Below, piece after piece: positions 1 through 9,187 of a stretch of 20,065 nucleotides of DNA (position 1 is its first letter; each line of letters begins with the position of its first letter). Source of the DNA: Basidiobolus ranarum (lineage: Eukaryota > Basidiobolomycota > Basidiobolomycetes > Basidiobolales); NCBI GenBank assembly GCA_040143965.1, contig JASJQH010007111.1:1-20065 (forward strand), written 5' to 3'. Under the pieces are notes generated by a model. That model ran no database searches. It saw only the letters and a program-made list of their open reading frames with translations, and had not been told where the DNA came from. A program made the position numbers and the translations under genes.

Positions 1-1256
1 TCTACTATATAAGTCACCATATACTCTTAAGAATAAAGTAACTAAAACACACTATCATAAGTTGCTTCTAATACTCAAAGTCTACCCCCATTATGTCAAG
101 ATCCTCCAACATGATCTAAACATAACTTCCTTCTTTCTTTTCAATAACTTTGAAGGTGAAAGTAGTTAAGTTAAAGTCACTAAATACGCATCTCTCAGCT
201 TCAAGATATCTAGACAGCAAACTAATAAGTAGTAAACCTGCGAAGTTATTATGTTAAGGTATACTACTATCGGAAAGATATATAATGTTCATCATTCACG
301 CTCAGATTTCTCCAAGCATATCAGCAAAATAGTTGTTTAGTATTCTTTGTGATTAAATCAATACAAACAACTGAAAGAAAAATATCCCAGTTAACTCGAG
401 TACCTCAATATCTAAATTACAGGATTGGCTAGAAAATATTGACGAAATTACCCATATTTAGAAATTTTCTGGCAAGAGAACAAGGTACATTCTTGGAACG
501 CTGGAATGTAACATACAGAATTACGGGAAAGGAAATTGGTTCCCATGCGGAGTGTATGCTTTTAAAGTGGCTTGTGATTCTATTCGGCACATGTTTGTCA
601 ATAATCATTGATGAGCCAAATTCACATTATCAATCGAAATAATAACAAAAGAACAGGACTGAATGACCCCTCAAGCAAAGTAACAGGAATGAATGCAACA
701 ATCAAATCCGAAATAACTATTTCTGATGTAATGTTATGAGTATCAGATATTATTAGTATTAGTATTGGTATTAGTATTAGTAACATACCAGTTTAAGCTC
801 TGGAAATTCTTACATTACGCCATCATTTATTATGGGAATAGACTCCGGAATCACTTGGTGCGGAGTTCCGTTGTTCCTAAATTCATTCCGCAGCCCATAA
901 CCGCGAGGTTTCTTACATTGATGTTTCTCATAACAAGAATACCCACTTTGAGGTCTAGTTAATGGTTCCCGCTTCGACACCAAAAGTGCATTATTTTGTA
1001 AGACAAGAGTCAAGCCCATGATACTACAATAGATTGAACTGGAATATAATTGAAATCAACCGAAGTTAGACGTCACGAAAATACGATAGAGGGATGGATT
1101 TTTCTATCGAGGCTGTGAAATCATCCGAATGGCCCTAATGAAGTGATACCATGCGGATGCGGATTTGATTGAACATATTTACCGCTGGTAAAATATATCC
1201 TTCACGTATCTTATTCTCATTTTTCTCTTGTTCGTTTCCCCTCTACAGTAAAACAC
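1..1256. other. non-coding upstream region
   Basis: I see no convincing gene here. The open frames present are short, start mostly at non-ATG codons, lack family motifs and cannot be joined by plausible splice sites into a longer reading frame. The last 60 bases are pyrimidine-rich and end in a CTCTACAG just before the BAR-SH3 start codon, so they are probably the promoter and leader of that gene; the CTCTACAG could also be the acceptor of a 5' UTR intron. Confidence 0.6.
751..783. repeat. TATTAG hexamer microsatellite
   Basis: Five head-to-tail TATTAG-type units, the third reading TATTGG, followed by a partial unit. It lies in non-coding DNA and is short enough to be ordinary replication slippage. 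Confidence 0.85.
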
Positions 1257-2925
1257 ATGAGTTGGTATGAAGCTATCTATTTGGAGGCGATTCTTATTGA
1301 CTGAACCAAAGTAACCCTCAATCTTTTTTTTATTATAGGAGAGGATTTAAAAAAGCAGTTGAGCGTTTACCGTCACAGGTGATGACCAAAGTGGGTCGCG
1401 TTGAAGGTAACGCCCTGGGATAAGAATTTTCCATTTCAACCACAATAAACCTAATGAGAATATTTTAGCAACGGTGGATCCCGAATTTCAACGTTTAGTA
1501 GCCCATTTTACTCAACTTGAAGGTGCAGCACTTAAGCTTAACGCAGATTCCATTAGATATCGGGATTCAGTCATTTGTAAGTTTTTATTTATTTATTTAC
1601 TCGTCTACCTATTCCAGTTAACTTATTTTTATTCAAGCTATGTTAACTACTCAGGCTGGGTTTGGTAACTCCTTAGTGGAGTTGTATAATCCTATTAATG
1701 CTTCGCTCGATCCTGATGCACCACCTTCAACTACCCGCCGACCTACCACCCCCAAAGACAAGATTCAAACGGCAGAAGTTTACCGAGACTTTTCGGAAGA
1801 GTTGAGAGAGATTGTCCTTCCGGAAGTGGTAAGTACTAAGAGTAAAACCTCAGTTATGATAGTTCTCTAGTGCTTAGACTATATGATGTGTATAGGATAT
1901 GATCGACAGTAGAGTAGTGTCACCCACGGGAGAATTGATAGATATGAACAAGCATATTCGCAAACTTATCATCAAATGTGATCATAAAAAGTTGGATTAT
2001 GATCGTCATCGGGATAGTGTTAAGAAATTACGGGCGAAAAATAGTAGAACTTTAGATGATGAAAAGAAGATATTCAAATTGGAGGCTAACTTACAACAAG
2101 CAAGTAATGATTACTTTGGAGTTACGGATTTGGTAAAACGAGAATTACCTATCTATTTACAACTCAATGCGGAGCTCGTAAAACCTTGCTTCCATGCGTT
2201 TTATTTCCTTCAAAGTACCATCTATAGTCTTCTTTATCGTCATCTTCATGATCTCGTCAACTCGGGCGCAGTGGATATGAGTTCTGGAGTGATCGCTGGT
2301 TATGAGGCTCGTAAAGGGCCAAGCGACGCATTATCCGAAGAGATGACCAACTTTATTAAAACTAAGATCCTCGGTAATTATCCTCAATTCTATACATTGG
2401 TTAGTAATCTTTCTCTGACCCACATCTTTAGCTACTTCTTCGCTTAGTAGCGGTTTAGCGCAAAGCAAGTACGGAAGACAGTCCTCATCGTACCCAACAT
2501 CGCCTTCATCTGCAAATTCGAGCGAACATCCACCACCTTATTATTCTATTCCCTACGATTCGGGACATTCTGAAGGTAGTTACTCCCACGGTGGCTACCA
2601 AGACAATAGCAATCCTTACGGAGGATCCTCTACAATGCAAGCTAGTAGCCGAGCCATACCATCGCAGCCTACTGCACCACCCATGGTTGGATATGTGATT
2701 GCACTTTATGATTTTGAGGCCCAAGCAGAAGGGGATCTCAGCTTCAAAAAAGATGATAAAATCGAAGTTTTAGACCGTACAGACAGTCAAAATGATTGGT
2801 GGCAAGGTAGACTTCGTGGAACAGTTGGTCTCTTTCCAGGTAAGAATAAGAGTGCTTTCATTGTTTATTCGACCTGTTCATACTAAACTTGATTTATTGT
2901 AGGAAATTATGTGGCTGATCTTTAA
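1257..2925 (+). CDS. hob1: BAR-SH3 domain protein (Hob1/Rvs167/amphiphysin family)
   Basis: Predicted membrane-curving adaptor of endocytic sites and cortical actin. I read seven exons: 1257-1264, 1339-1406, 1469-1576, 1638-1828, 1896-2373, 2432-2839 and 2903-2925, giving 427 residues, close to fungal homologues. The first exon encodes only MSW plus part of a codon; spliced, the start reads MSWRGFKKAVERLPSQ, like the N-terminal amphipathic helix of Hob1, which fixes the start. The BAR domain fills roughly residues 6-270, with SMLTTQAGF and LIIKCDHKKLDYDRH typical of the family. A Ser/Tyr/Pro/Gly-rich linker follows, then an SH3 domain at about 370-427 (ALYDFEAQ, NDWWQGRL, GLFPGNYVADL), and the protein stops right at the SH3 end. 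The 2374-2431 intron is my choice by length, phase and a CTGAC branch site; donors at 2400 or 2404 with later acceptors also keep the frame. Family call is firm; the exact orthologue (Hob1 or Rvs167) is inferred. Confidence 0.93.
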
Positions 2926-3027
2926 CAACCTTGTCTCTACATTGAGAATATTGTAACTCCCCCCTTCTCATTATCCCTTCATGAGTTGCTTTTTGTTGAA
3001 GTTCTTTACGCTTTCAAGATAATTTGG

Positions 3028-3033
3028 AATAAA
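3028..3033 (+). terminator. candidate polyadenylation signal of the BAR-SH3 gene
   Basis: An AATAAA hexamer about 100 bases after the stop codon of the BAR-SH3 gene. The 2926-3246 gap otherwise holds only its 3' UTR and the leader of the next gene. Confidence 0.5.
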
Positions 3034-3246
3034 ATGTATCATAAATATATCTTGGTTAGAGTCAACATGGAGAAAACATCATGCTGTATCTTGCGCAGAT
3101 TCCTTACAAACAAAGGTTCGATTATTCGCCCATAATTGATTTATTTGAATAGATCTTTATTTAAAGTGATGATATTCTTATTTGCATCTTAAAATTGCTA
3201 TTTAATCATTCGAGAAGTCAATACAAACTTCCATAGAAACTTGACC

Positions 3247-3630
3247 ATGAGAACCTGCACAACAAGAAAACTCAATGGGTCTAGTCGGACTCGTAATACT
3301 CACAAGAGAGTGAAACTTACAAGCGGTAAAAGGGTACTAAAGCAACAAGATCCCATACGTTCAACAGTCAGGGTAAATGAGAAATAGTCCTCCCCTTTTA
3401 GAATTTACTTTAAATACAAACTTAACAAAAACCCCCGATTTATTTACTTCTAGATATTAAAAAGAAGACCAGGTGTTCGTCGACAATTCTCCAAACGACA
3501 CTTATTTGCAAATAAAACCAAATCCAAGTACTCTACTTTGGAAGAGATTTTAAAGAAAATGGAGGTTGAAAAACAAGTGGAGAAATTGGCTAAAGCCGTG
3601 GCCAACTCTATAAAATTATCTGATGCATAG
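3247..3630 (+). CDS. small basic protein of unknown function, two exons
   Basis: I do not recognise this gene. Exon 1 (3247-3372, 42 codons) and exon 2 (3454-3630, 58 codons plus TAG) join in phase 0 across an 81-base intron with a GTAAAT donor, a CTTAAC branch-like site and a TTCTAG acceptor, matching the introns of its neighbours. The product is 100 residues. The first two thirds are very rich in Lys and Arg (for example KLTSGKRVLK and LKRRPGVRRQFSKRH), with no acidic residue except one Asp; the last third (STLEEILKKMEVEKQVEKLAKAVANS) should form an amphipathic helix. There is no signal peptide or membrane segment. The composition suggests a nuclear or nucleolar, nucleic-acid-binding protein, which is inference only. 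It is transcribed towards the Ima1 gene. The ATG has A at -3. A conserved family may emerge from searches; a chance open frame is possible but the clean splice join argues against it. Confidence 0.6.
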
Positions 3631-4052
3631 AGACTAATAATACTCACTTGGAAGTAACATATACAGTGGCTTCGTTCGTTTCTTTACTTCTATTACATTT
3701 ACTTCAACTGTTTCACTATTAAGCTTCTATCTTTATGTATAATCCTGACAAACCTTTCTTATATTAGCTACATTTTAATCTTTTCTTTCTCTCTTTTTTA
3801 TACTTTCGTAAGTTTAAGAAAGGTTCAAGCAAAACTAAACACTGTTTGTTTTCCTAAACTAGCTTTTGTTGCATCTAAATAAACCATGGAACATATATGC
3901 AAAAGGCAAGAATTTTCTTGTCAACGAAGTTCATTCAATAGAAACATATTGGCAACAACAAATAAAAGGAACACTGGTTGGCTCCAAAACTAAAGATTAT
4001 ACAAAGTGTGGTCTTTTCAAAAGAGGAAAGTGAAAGGACAAAATAGAAATGC
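3631..4052. other. convergent intergenic region
   Basis: Lies between the stop codons of the small plus-strand gene and the minus-strand Ima1 gene, so it should hold both 3' UTRs and their polyadenylation sites. AATAAA hexamers on the plus strand occur near 3877 and 3960. I see no gene in it. Confidence 0.6.
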
Positions 4053-6600
4053 TCAGCTATTAATCGTAGGAAAAGCTAAAGTGGTCAATGCAAGTAGAGT
4101 GTCTAATGGATGTGTAGCCAAATAATTCCAAAAATAGGAGAATTGGTTGGTTTGGAAGTAATCTATGGAATTCAAGAAGTCAGGTGTGTATGTAGTTAAA
4201 AGGTCACTACTAGATATCTGTTCGAAGATATTCTTAAGAACTATCTCTAACGATAGATTTGTTTCAGAGCTCAAGACTTGCACCACAATAATCGCGACCT
4301 GAAGGAGGAACAAATACACTCGTAAATGAACCAATAACAATATCAATTTACTGAATCTTATAGCGCGGGTTCTTTTACGAGCGTTCATGTCGATACGTGA
4401 GCTGTTGGCTGCTCTGACGGCACTACCTTTTAAATAACCGTAGTAAGATCTCATTGTGGTACAGGTGAATACACACATGCTTACATATAGGAACTGCCAG
4501 ACAGTATGAGTATATGACAGCAAAAACATCACCGAAACCGCCAAAAGTATCCCTTTCACCACATTCCCTTGTCGAGTGACCCTACGGTCAAATTCTTTGA
4601 GACTTTGAACCAAGGGATGACTTTCAGTAATACGAAGCGAACTCGCTAACAGGTCTTCAAGGCCAGTATCTGGTTCTCGTAAATGGAATTTAGGTGGTCG
4701 GATGATGGGTGGCGCGTTAACGTCATAGTCGTTGTTAGCTTTGGATGGTTGATTTGCAACTCTAGCACGATTACGACCTCCATATCTATGACCGAAGCTG
4801 CTGGGTTCCCAATCCATATTGTCATAGTCACTTTCCAATTCCATGTTGATTTCATCGTTCTCCCCGTCCGATCCTGAATCATTGTTTTGTGGGTCTCGTC
4901 TTTTCATGGATTCCACTCGGTTACGATGGATTATAAACGGATTTCTGGGGGGTCGCTTATAGGAAGAGGAAGTGCCCAACGAAAGAGATGACGTTATGCC
5001 ACCGATCTCTGGGCCTGAGTTTTGTGACGATGGAGTTCCTTTATGTTCAATGGGAGCAGGGGAAGTTGAGGTGGACTTAGGAGATACCGTATTGGCCTCA
5101 CTTGGCAACTCGCAGGATATCCGCTTTCCTACCGGGGTTCCCATAATTCCACTTCCAAGATGAACACGAACAGGATCTTTCGTATTGACCTTTATCCAAG
5201 TATACAGCATGACCATAACATTGAATGCTAGAACGATGGCAGTCCATCGTTGAATGACTTCTGGTACGGTAGCAAAGAAGCGATAAAATATACTTAAGCA
5301 AATCCGAGTAATTCCGAGCAACATGTGATAGTCCTGAACAAAAATAGATTAGCACATTGAAGCTGTTTGGCAAAGTAAATCCCATTACCTTAAACAATTC
5401 CACATTCATAGGTTGTCGCTTATAATTAACCATTCTCTTGAACATAGTAGGATCATAAAACGAAGTGAGACACGACAAGATAGAAAATATGAATAGCCAT
5501 GCGATCAGTAGATGCGCGCAGTTGTCATTAAATTCTCCCTTTTCAACGACATTTTCCCAAAGATAGTCGAATGTTGTCCGAGTGTAGTATAAACAAATCT
5601 TAATCACTTGATGAAAAGGAAGCTTCCCCAAAACAATCTTATCAGCAACAATTGAGTTCATGACAGGGTCCATTGCTGTAGGTGTTATGTCGACCAAGTT
5701 AGGATATGCTACGACTAAATAAATAATTTGCAGTGAGTATCAACTGTGTAGTGATATTAAGTTCAGACTTAGTCATACCAAAGCCAAGAAAGACTAGAGT
5801 GAGGATATTGACAGAAAAATAAAATATGGTGTACAATAACCATCTGAGTACATTGGGGAAGCGCAAAGTCAAAACTTCCTTAATCTCGTGAGAATTGGAA
5901 GTTTTCAAAGCTTCTCCAAAAACTCGTGCTTTCATCTGATAATTTTTTTGGTTTAATTCAGAAGTGACTTTCTCTTCACACTCAGAGCATACAACGGGAT
6001 AATTCGCCTCGATACGTTTACGATAGGTATCAAATGTAGCCATAGCATATTCGAAATCGGGATCCTACACGTAAGTAAACTATAAATAAAAGGGCAAGGG
6101 ATTTGAAGATAAACAATTATGGTTTACATCGTCGGCAGGAATGTAACTTCCGAGTAAAGATATAACTAGATTCTGATTATTGACACATTCACTACAAAAC
6201 GTCTGCTCTTTCTCAGGAGGAGGATTCCTAACTATGTAATAGGTAAGTTTTGGTTTTTCTTGAATCGGGAATAAAACATACCTCGCGCGCTTCCAGAAGT
6301 TTTGTTCATTGAACTAAAATGCATTTGTGGGACATCGTCGACAATTTCACCTTTCTTGAAAGATCATACGAGAAATAAAGAAAATTTAACATTTGCTAAC
6401 TAATACTAGAAAAGATCAACTATATTTACCTCGTTGGTGACATTTTGAGATTCACAAACATCACAGTACCAGTTGCGCGGGTTTTTCTTAGAGGAACCAT
6501 TGAAGATATGTACATTATTACAGTAAAAACAAGAGAGTACTTGATACAAGCCAATCCATATCAAGAAACGAGTGAACAAACTCAAGGTATCCGTGTTCAT
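4053..6600 (-). CDS. ima1: Ima1/TMEM201-family inner nuclear membrane protein
   Basis: Predicted integral inner nuclear membrane protein; the family (fission yeast Ima1, animal Samp1/NET5) links chromatin and the nuclear envelope to the cytoskeleton. Exons in transcript order: 6600-6430, 6354-6282, 6231-6128, 6064-5779, 5714-5389, 5333-4053, giving 746 residues; all joins keep phase. The Ima1 N-terminal domain carries four CxxC knuckles: C24/C27, C46/C49, C94/C97 and C142/C145, in the order and with the flanking residues (CFYCNN, NWYCDVC, FCSEC, YRKRIEANYPVVCSEC) expected of the family. Membrane segments follow at about 189-214, 279-298, 350-367, 581-611 (one long or two short) and 649-673. 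Between the third and fourth lies a 200-residue polar linker rich in Ser, Pro and Asn with an acidic patch near 472-495. A weakly hydrophobic stretch at 8-24 precedes the first knuckle. Start chosen as the only ATG upstream of the first CxxC that fits. Confidence 0.9.
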
Positions 6601-6667
6601 GTTTGCGCGCAGTCGACAAACCTCAAAGTTTGAAATATTAATAACGCAAAATGAATGGTTGTGAAAA

Positions 6668-6694
6668 TTGATGATTTCTATGATGAATCATCAA
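6668..6694. repeat. short perfect inverted repeat upstream of Ima1
   Basis: Arms TTGATGATT (6668-6676) and AATCATCAA (6686-6694) with a 9-base spacer, 68 bases upstream of the Ima1 start codon. It could be an operator-like site or a hairpin in the leader; in AT-rich DNA an arm of 9 bases may be chance. Confidence 0.4.
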
Positions 6695-6967
6695 AATAGA
6701 GTTTAATGTAAACAAACTTTCACTTGGTTTAGTTGCATTCATTTATTAGGCTGATATAGATGCTATCTACTCTAGATATTAACAATGACGATAATCAAGT
6801 GTTGAATAACCAAGTGGAATCTTTTGGCTGATTTTAATCATTTATACTAGAGGTCAAACGGATATGCTTTTGAGGACAGGATTAACAAGTGAACTTCAAG
6901 GGAATTAATAAAATAGGTTCGTGAAGACATGGTGTGTAGATATGTAGGTCAAAAATAGAAAGTAAAA

Positions 6968-7004
6968 GGGAAGGGGGAAGAGGAGTGGGGAGGGGAGGGC
7001 AGGG
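6968..7004 (+). other. potential G-quadruplex / polypyrimidine tract in G-alpha 3' UTR
   Basis: A dense series of G runs on the plus strand. The core 6987-7004 has runs of four, four, three and three G separated by loops of one or two bases, meeting the usual short-loop quadruplex pattern. On the minus strand, which is the transcribed sense of the G-alpha gene, it is a C-rich pyrimidine tract starting about 22 bases after the stop codon. Confidence 0.6.
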
Positions 7005-7026
7005 ACAGTGTTACTACAGTCAATGC

Positions 7027-8327
7027 TCATAACAACCCACAATCACGTAGACAGTTCTGTAGGATGATGTCGCTCACGGCGGTCATGACAAATCGCATCT
7101 GATTGGTATCCGTAGCGCAGGTAAAGTGCGGGTAGATCTGCTTGGTGTACGAGCGGTTAAGGCTCAAGAACCTCTGCTGAATGTATGAGCATCCTGAATC
7201 GTAATCACCACCACCTGATATAGGTTAGTATAGGGAAGTTAAAAATATACTCCAAGATAACTTACCTTGGTAGTCGGGGAAATACTGCTTCATTGGAGAG
7301 GTGGTTAGCTTTCCTCTAAACAAGTCGATTTTGTTGAGGAAGAGAATAATAGAAGTCTTCACAAACCACCGGGAGTTGCAAATAGAGTCAAACAATGTGA
7401 GAGCCTCGTGCATCCTGTTCTATATACAAACAATTAATGAGTAACCGAACCTGATAAGACGAACTAGGGATGACACTTACCACTGACTCATCTTCAATCA
7501 AAACCTGATCGTACTCGCTTATCGCCACCATAAACACAATGGCAGTGACATTCTCAAAGCAATGAATCCACTTCTTTCGCTCCGAGCGCTGTCCACCCAC
7601 ATCTAGCATACGATAAGTGAGTTCACCAACGTGAAACACCGTCTCAGTTATACCGGTAGTTTTGATGCGAGACCTTAGAACATCTTGGTCGGTGGGAATG
7701 TAATCGGGACTGGAAATTCTATCAATAGAATCAAAATAGCTATTTGGTAGTTAGCAAGGGATCGGGTTAGGGTTAGGGTTCGGCGAGCATAACTTACTAT
7801 TTGGCAGAATCATTTAACTGGAATTCTCTCGACCGTTTGAAACATTCGAGCACTCCCTCATCCCTCCACAAGCATTTGACTGCCTCCCCAACATTGGTTG
7901 GGAGAGTCTCACCTTCAAACACAGGATGCTCAATAATAGTCTCGGCATGAACTGAATTTGCTGCATCACCCAGCGATAGGCTCATCCCATCCATAGCTTC
8001 CAAAATCACTCGCATGGACTGAATGGTGTTGGAAAAGATGATCTCTTTGAAAGATTCGCGCTCATCTTTGCTGTAGCCGTCTTGGTGAATAAGTTTCATC
8101 TGCTTGAGTATCGTACTCTTGCCGGACTCACCGGCCCCTAGAAATCATGAAAGTGCATTGAGATTAATTTCGTCTCTGGAGCGAACATTATCAACTATTC
8201 ATCTCATACCAAGCAGTAACATCTTGACCTCACTCTTCTGGGACACTTTGTCTTTGCGTAGCTGATTCTCGATCTCATCGTTAAGTCGACGCCCATCGTG
8301 CTCTTCTTGACTGACGCAGCAACCCAT
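7027..8327 (-). CDS. gpa1: heterotrimeric G protein alpha subunit, group I (Gi-like)
   Basis: GTP-binding switch that couples seven-helix receptors to cAMP or MAP-kinase pathways at the plasma membrane. Exons in transcript order: 8327-8210, 8137-7798, 7739-7481, 7419-7266, 7214-7027; 352 residues, normal for the family. The start MGCCVS gives an N-myristoylation site (G2) and palmitoylation cysteines (C3, C4). P-loop GAGESGKST is at 40-48, arginine finger R177 in [10 protein letters not shown], catalytic Q203 in [16 protein letters not shown] at 268-271 and TCAT at 322-325, so all GTPase motifs are present and it should be active. The C-terminus CLRDCGLL carries the Cys at -4 that is the pertussis-toxin acceptor in Gi proteins. 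Intron 7740-7797 contains a telomere-like repeat. The start is certain; the paralogue assignment to gpa1 rather than another fungal G-alpha is an inference from the Gi-like ends. Confidence 0.97.
7764..7780 (+). repeat. telomere-like GGGTTA repeat inside a G-alpha intron
   Basis: GGGTTA twice followed by GGGTT on the plus strand, that is CCCTAA units on the gene's sense strand, within the 58-base intron 7740-7797. Each CCCTAAC unit also contains CTAAC, the branch-site core; a separate CTAAC at the usual distance lies nearer the acceptor. Confidence 0.85.
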
Positions 8328-8817
8328 TATGGTGAAATATTCTAAGTATCAGTTGTGTCAGACTGGCCAGTGTGTGGCACTATGCAAGGAATAATGAATG
8401 CAATAATTAGAGAACTATCTACTGAAACAGTTAAGTTACGCTTCGAGCGAATAAAAAGATCAACCGTATTAAAGTTTATGGTACAAATAAGAGGGTAAAG
8501 GAGCGAGAGGAAGAAGGATAGTTAGACAAAAAGGGAACGACGGTGGAGAGCGTTCATCGTATAAAAGTAAACTTGAATGGGCATTTTAGTTTCCATTGTA
8601 GGACGAATGATCAATAAACCGGATCTCTTCATGGGAAAAGAAGACAGTATTTGCTTCTCAACAAATTGAATCACTCTCTTATTATGTATAATTTGTCTGT
8701 GTATCCTTCGTCTCGCTCTTCTTTACTCCATTTACCCTCTTTGAAACTTTTCTTGATCTCGAGACAGCAAACTGAACAAGATTAACCCTGAGATTTCTCC
8801 GACATTGGAGTAGATCT

Positions 8818-8871
8818 CGATAAATTAAGCGTACAATTGCCATCTTATTCACCGGACTGCGATAAATTAAG
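8818..8871. repeat. 12-base direct repeat
   Basis: CGATAAATTAAG occurs at 8818-8829 and again at 8860-8871, 42 bases apart, about 500 bases upstream of the G-alpha start. Two copies only; it may be a duplicated protein-binding site or chance. Confidence 0.45.
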
Positions 8872-9035
8872 GAGAACACCTAGCGAACAGTCAAGATAAG
8901 CTAGACCCATCTCATCCAATCACCAGTGCTACTAAAAACACATATTCACCAATTGGTTGCTTTCCACGATGCCAATAAGGAAAAGATGGGAATATGTGAC
9001 ACGAAATAAACGATAAACAATATATTTATAAGCAA

Positions 9036-9187
9036 TGTGTATACTCACTCCCATTTTGACGCACAGTGTGTATACGCGTGCAAGAATCATATGATACCAT
9101 TGTGTATATTTAGGTAACTAGAATTTGTTTAAATTGGTTGAGTGTGTTAGTTTGTGTTGCTATTTGTACTCGCTGTGCTGTGTATAT
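9036..9187. promoter_or_regulatory. cluster of four TGTGTATA motifs
   Basis: TGTGTATA followed by C or T occurs at 9036-9044, 9067-9075, 9101-9109 and 9179-9187, all in the same orientation, with a related GTGTATAA near 9324. The second copy runs into ACGCGT (9074-9079), the core of the fungal MCB element. The cluster sits inside the divergent intergenic region, so it could serve either gene. No factor is assigned. Confidence 0.35.

Larger units (their letters stand above)
6601..7026. other. intergenic region between G-alpha 3' end and Ima1 promoter
   Basis: Both flanking genes run on the minus strand, so the high-coordinate part is G-alpha 3' UTR and the low-coordinate part is the Ima1 promoter and leader. 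It contains the inverted repeat at 6668-6694 and the G-run cluster at 6968-7004, listed separately. I see no gene. Confidence 0.6.

Noticed and set aside
439-642. Open frame of 67 codons in the left region
   Set aside because: Starts at TTG, has no motif, no flanking exon that fits, and lies in AT-rich DNA where such frames are expected.
810-1019. Minus-strand open frame of 69 codons rich in Arg, Asn and Gly
   Set aside because: No recognisable domain, no supporting splice partner or promoter context; treated as chance.
3067-3132. Possible extra upstream exon (MEKTSCCILRRF...) for the small basic gene
   Set aside because: It lies in the BAR-SH3 3' UTR, ends in a stop after 22 codons, and has no good donor; the 3247 ATG is sufficient.
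8682-8879. Minus-strand open frame with an LIYRDLLQCRR stretch resembling an LYR-motif mitochondrial protein
   Set aside because: The LIYR stretch arises twice because of the 12-base direct repeat here, the rest does not resemble LYRM proteins, and trial splicing to downstream segments gave no family-like sequence.
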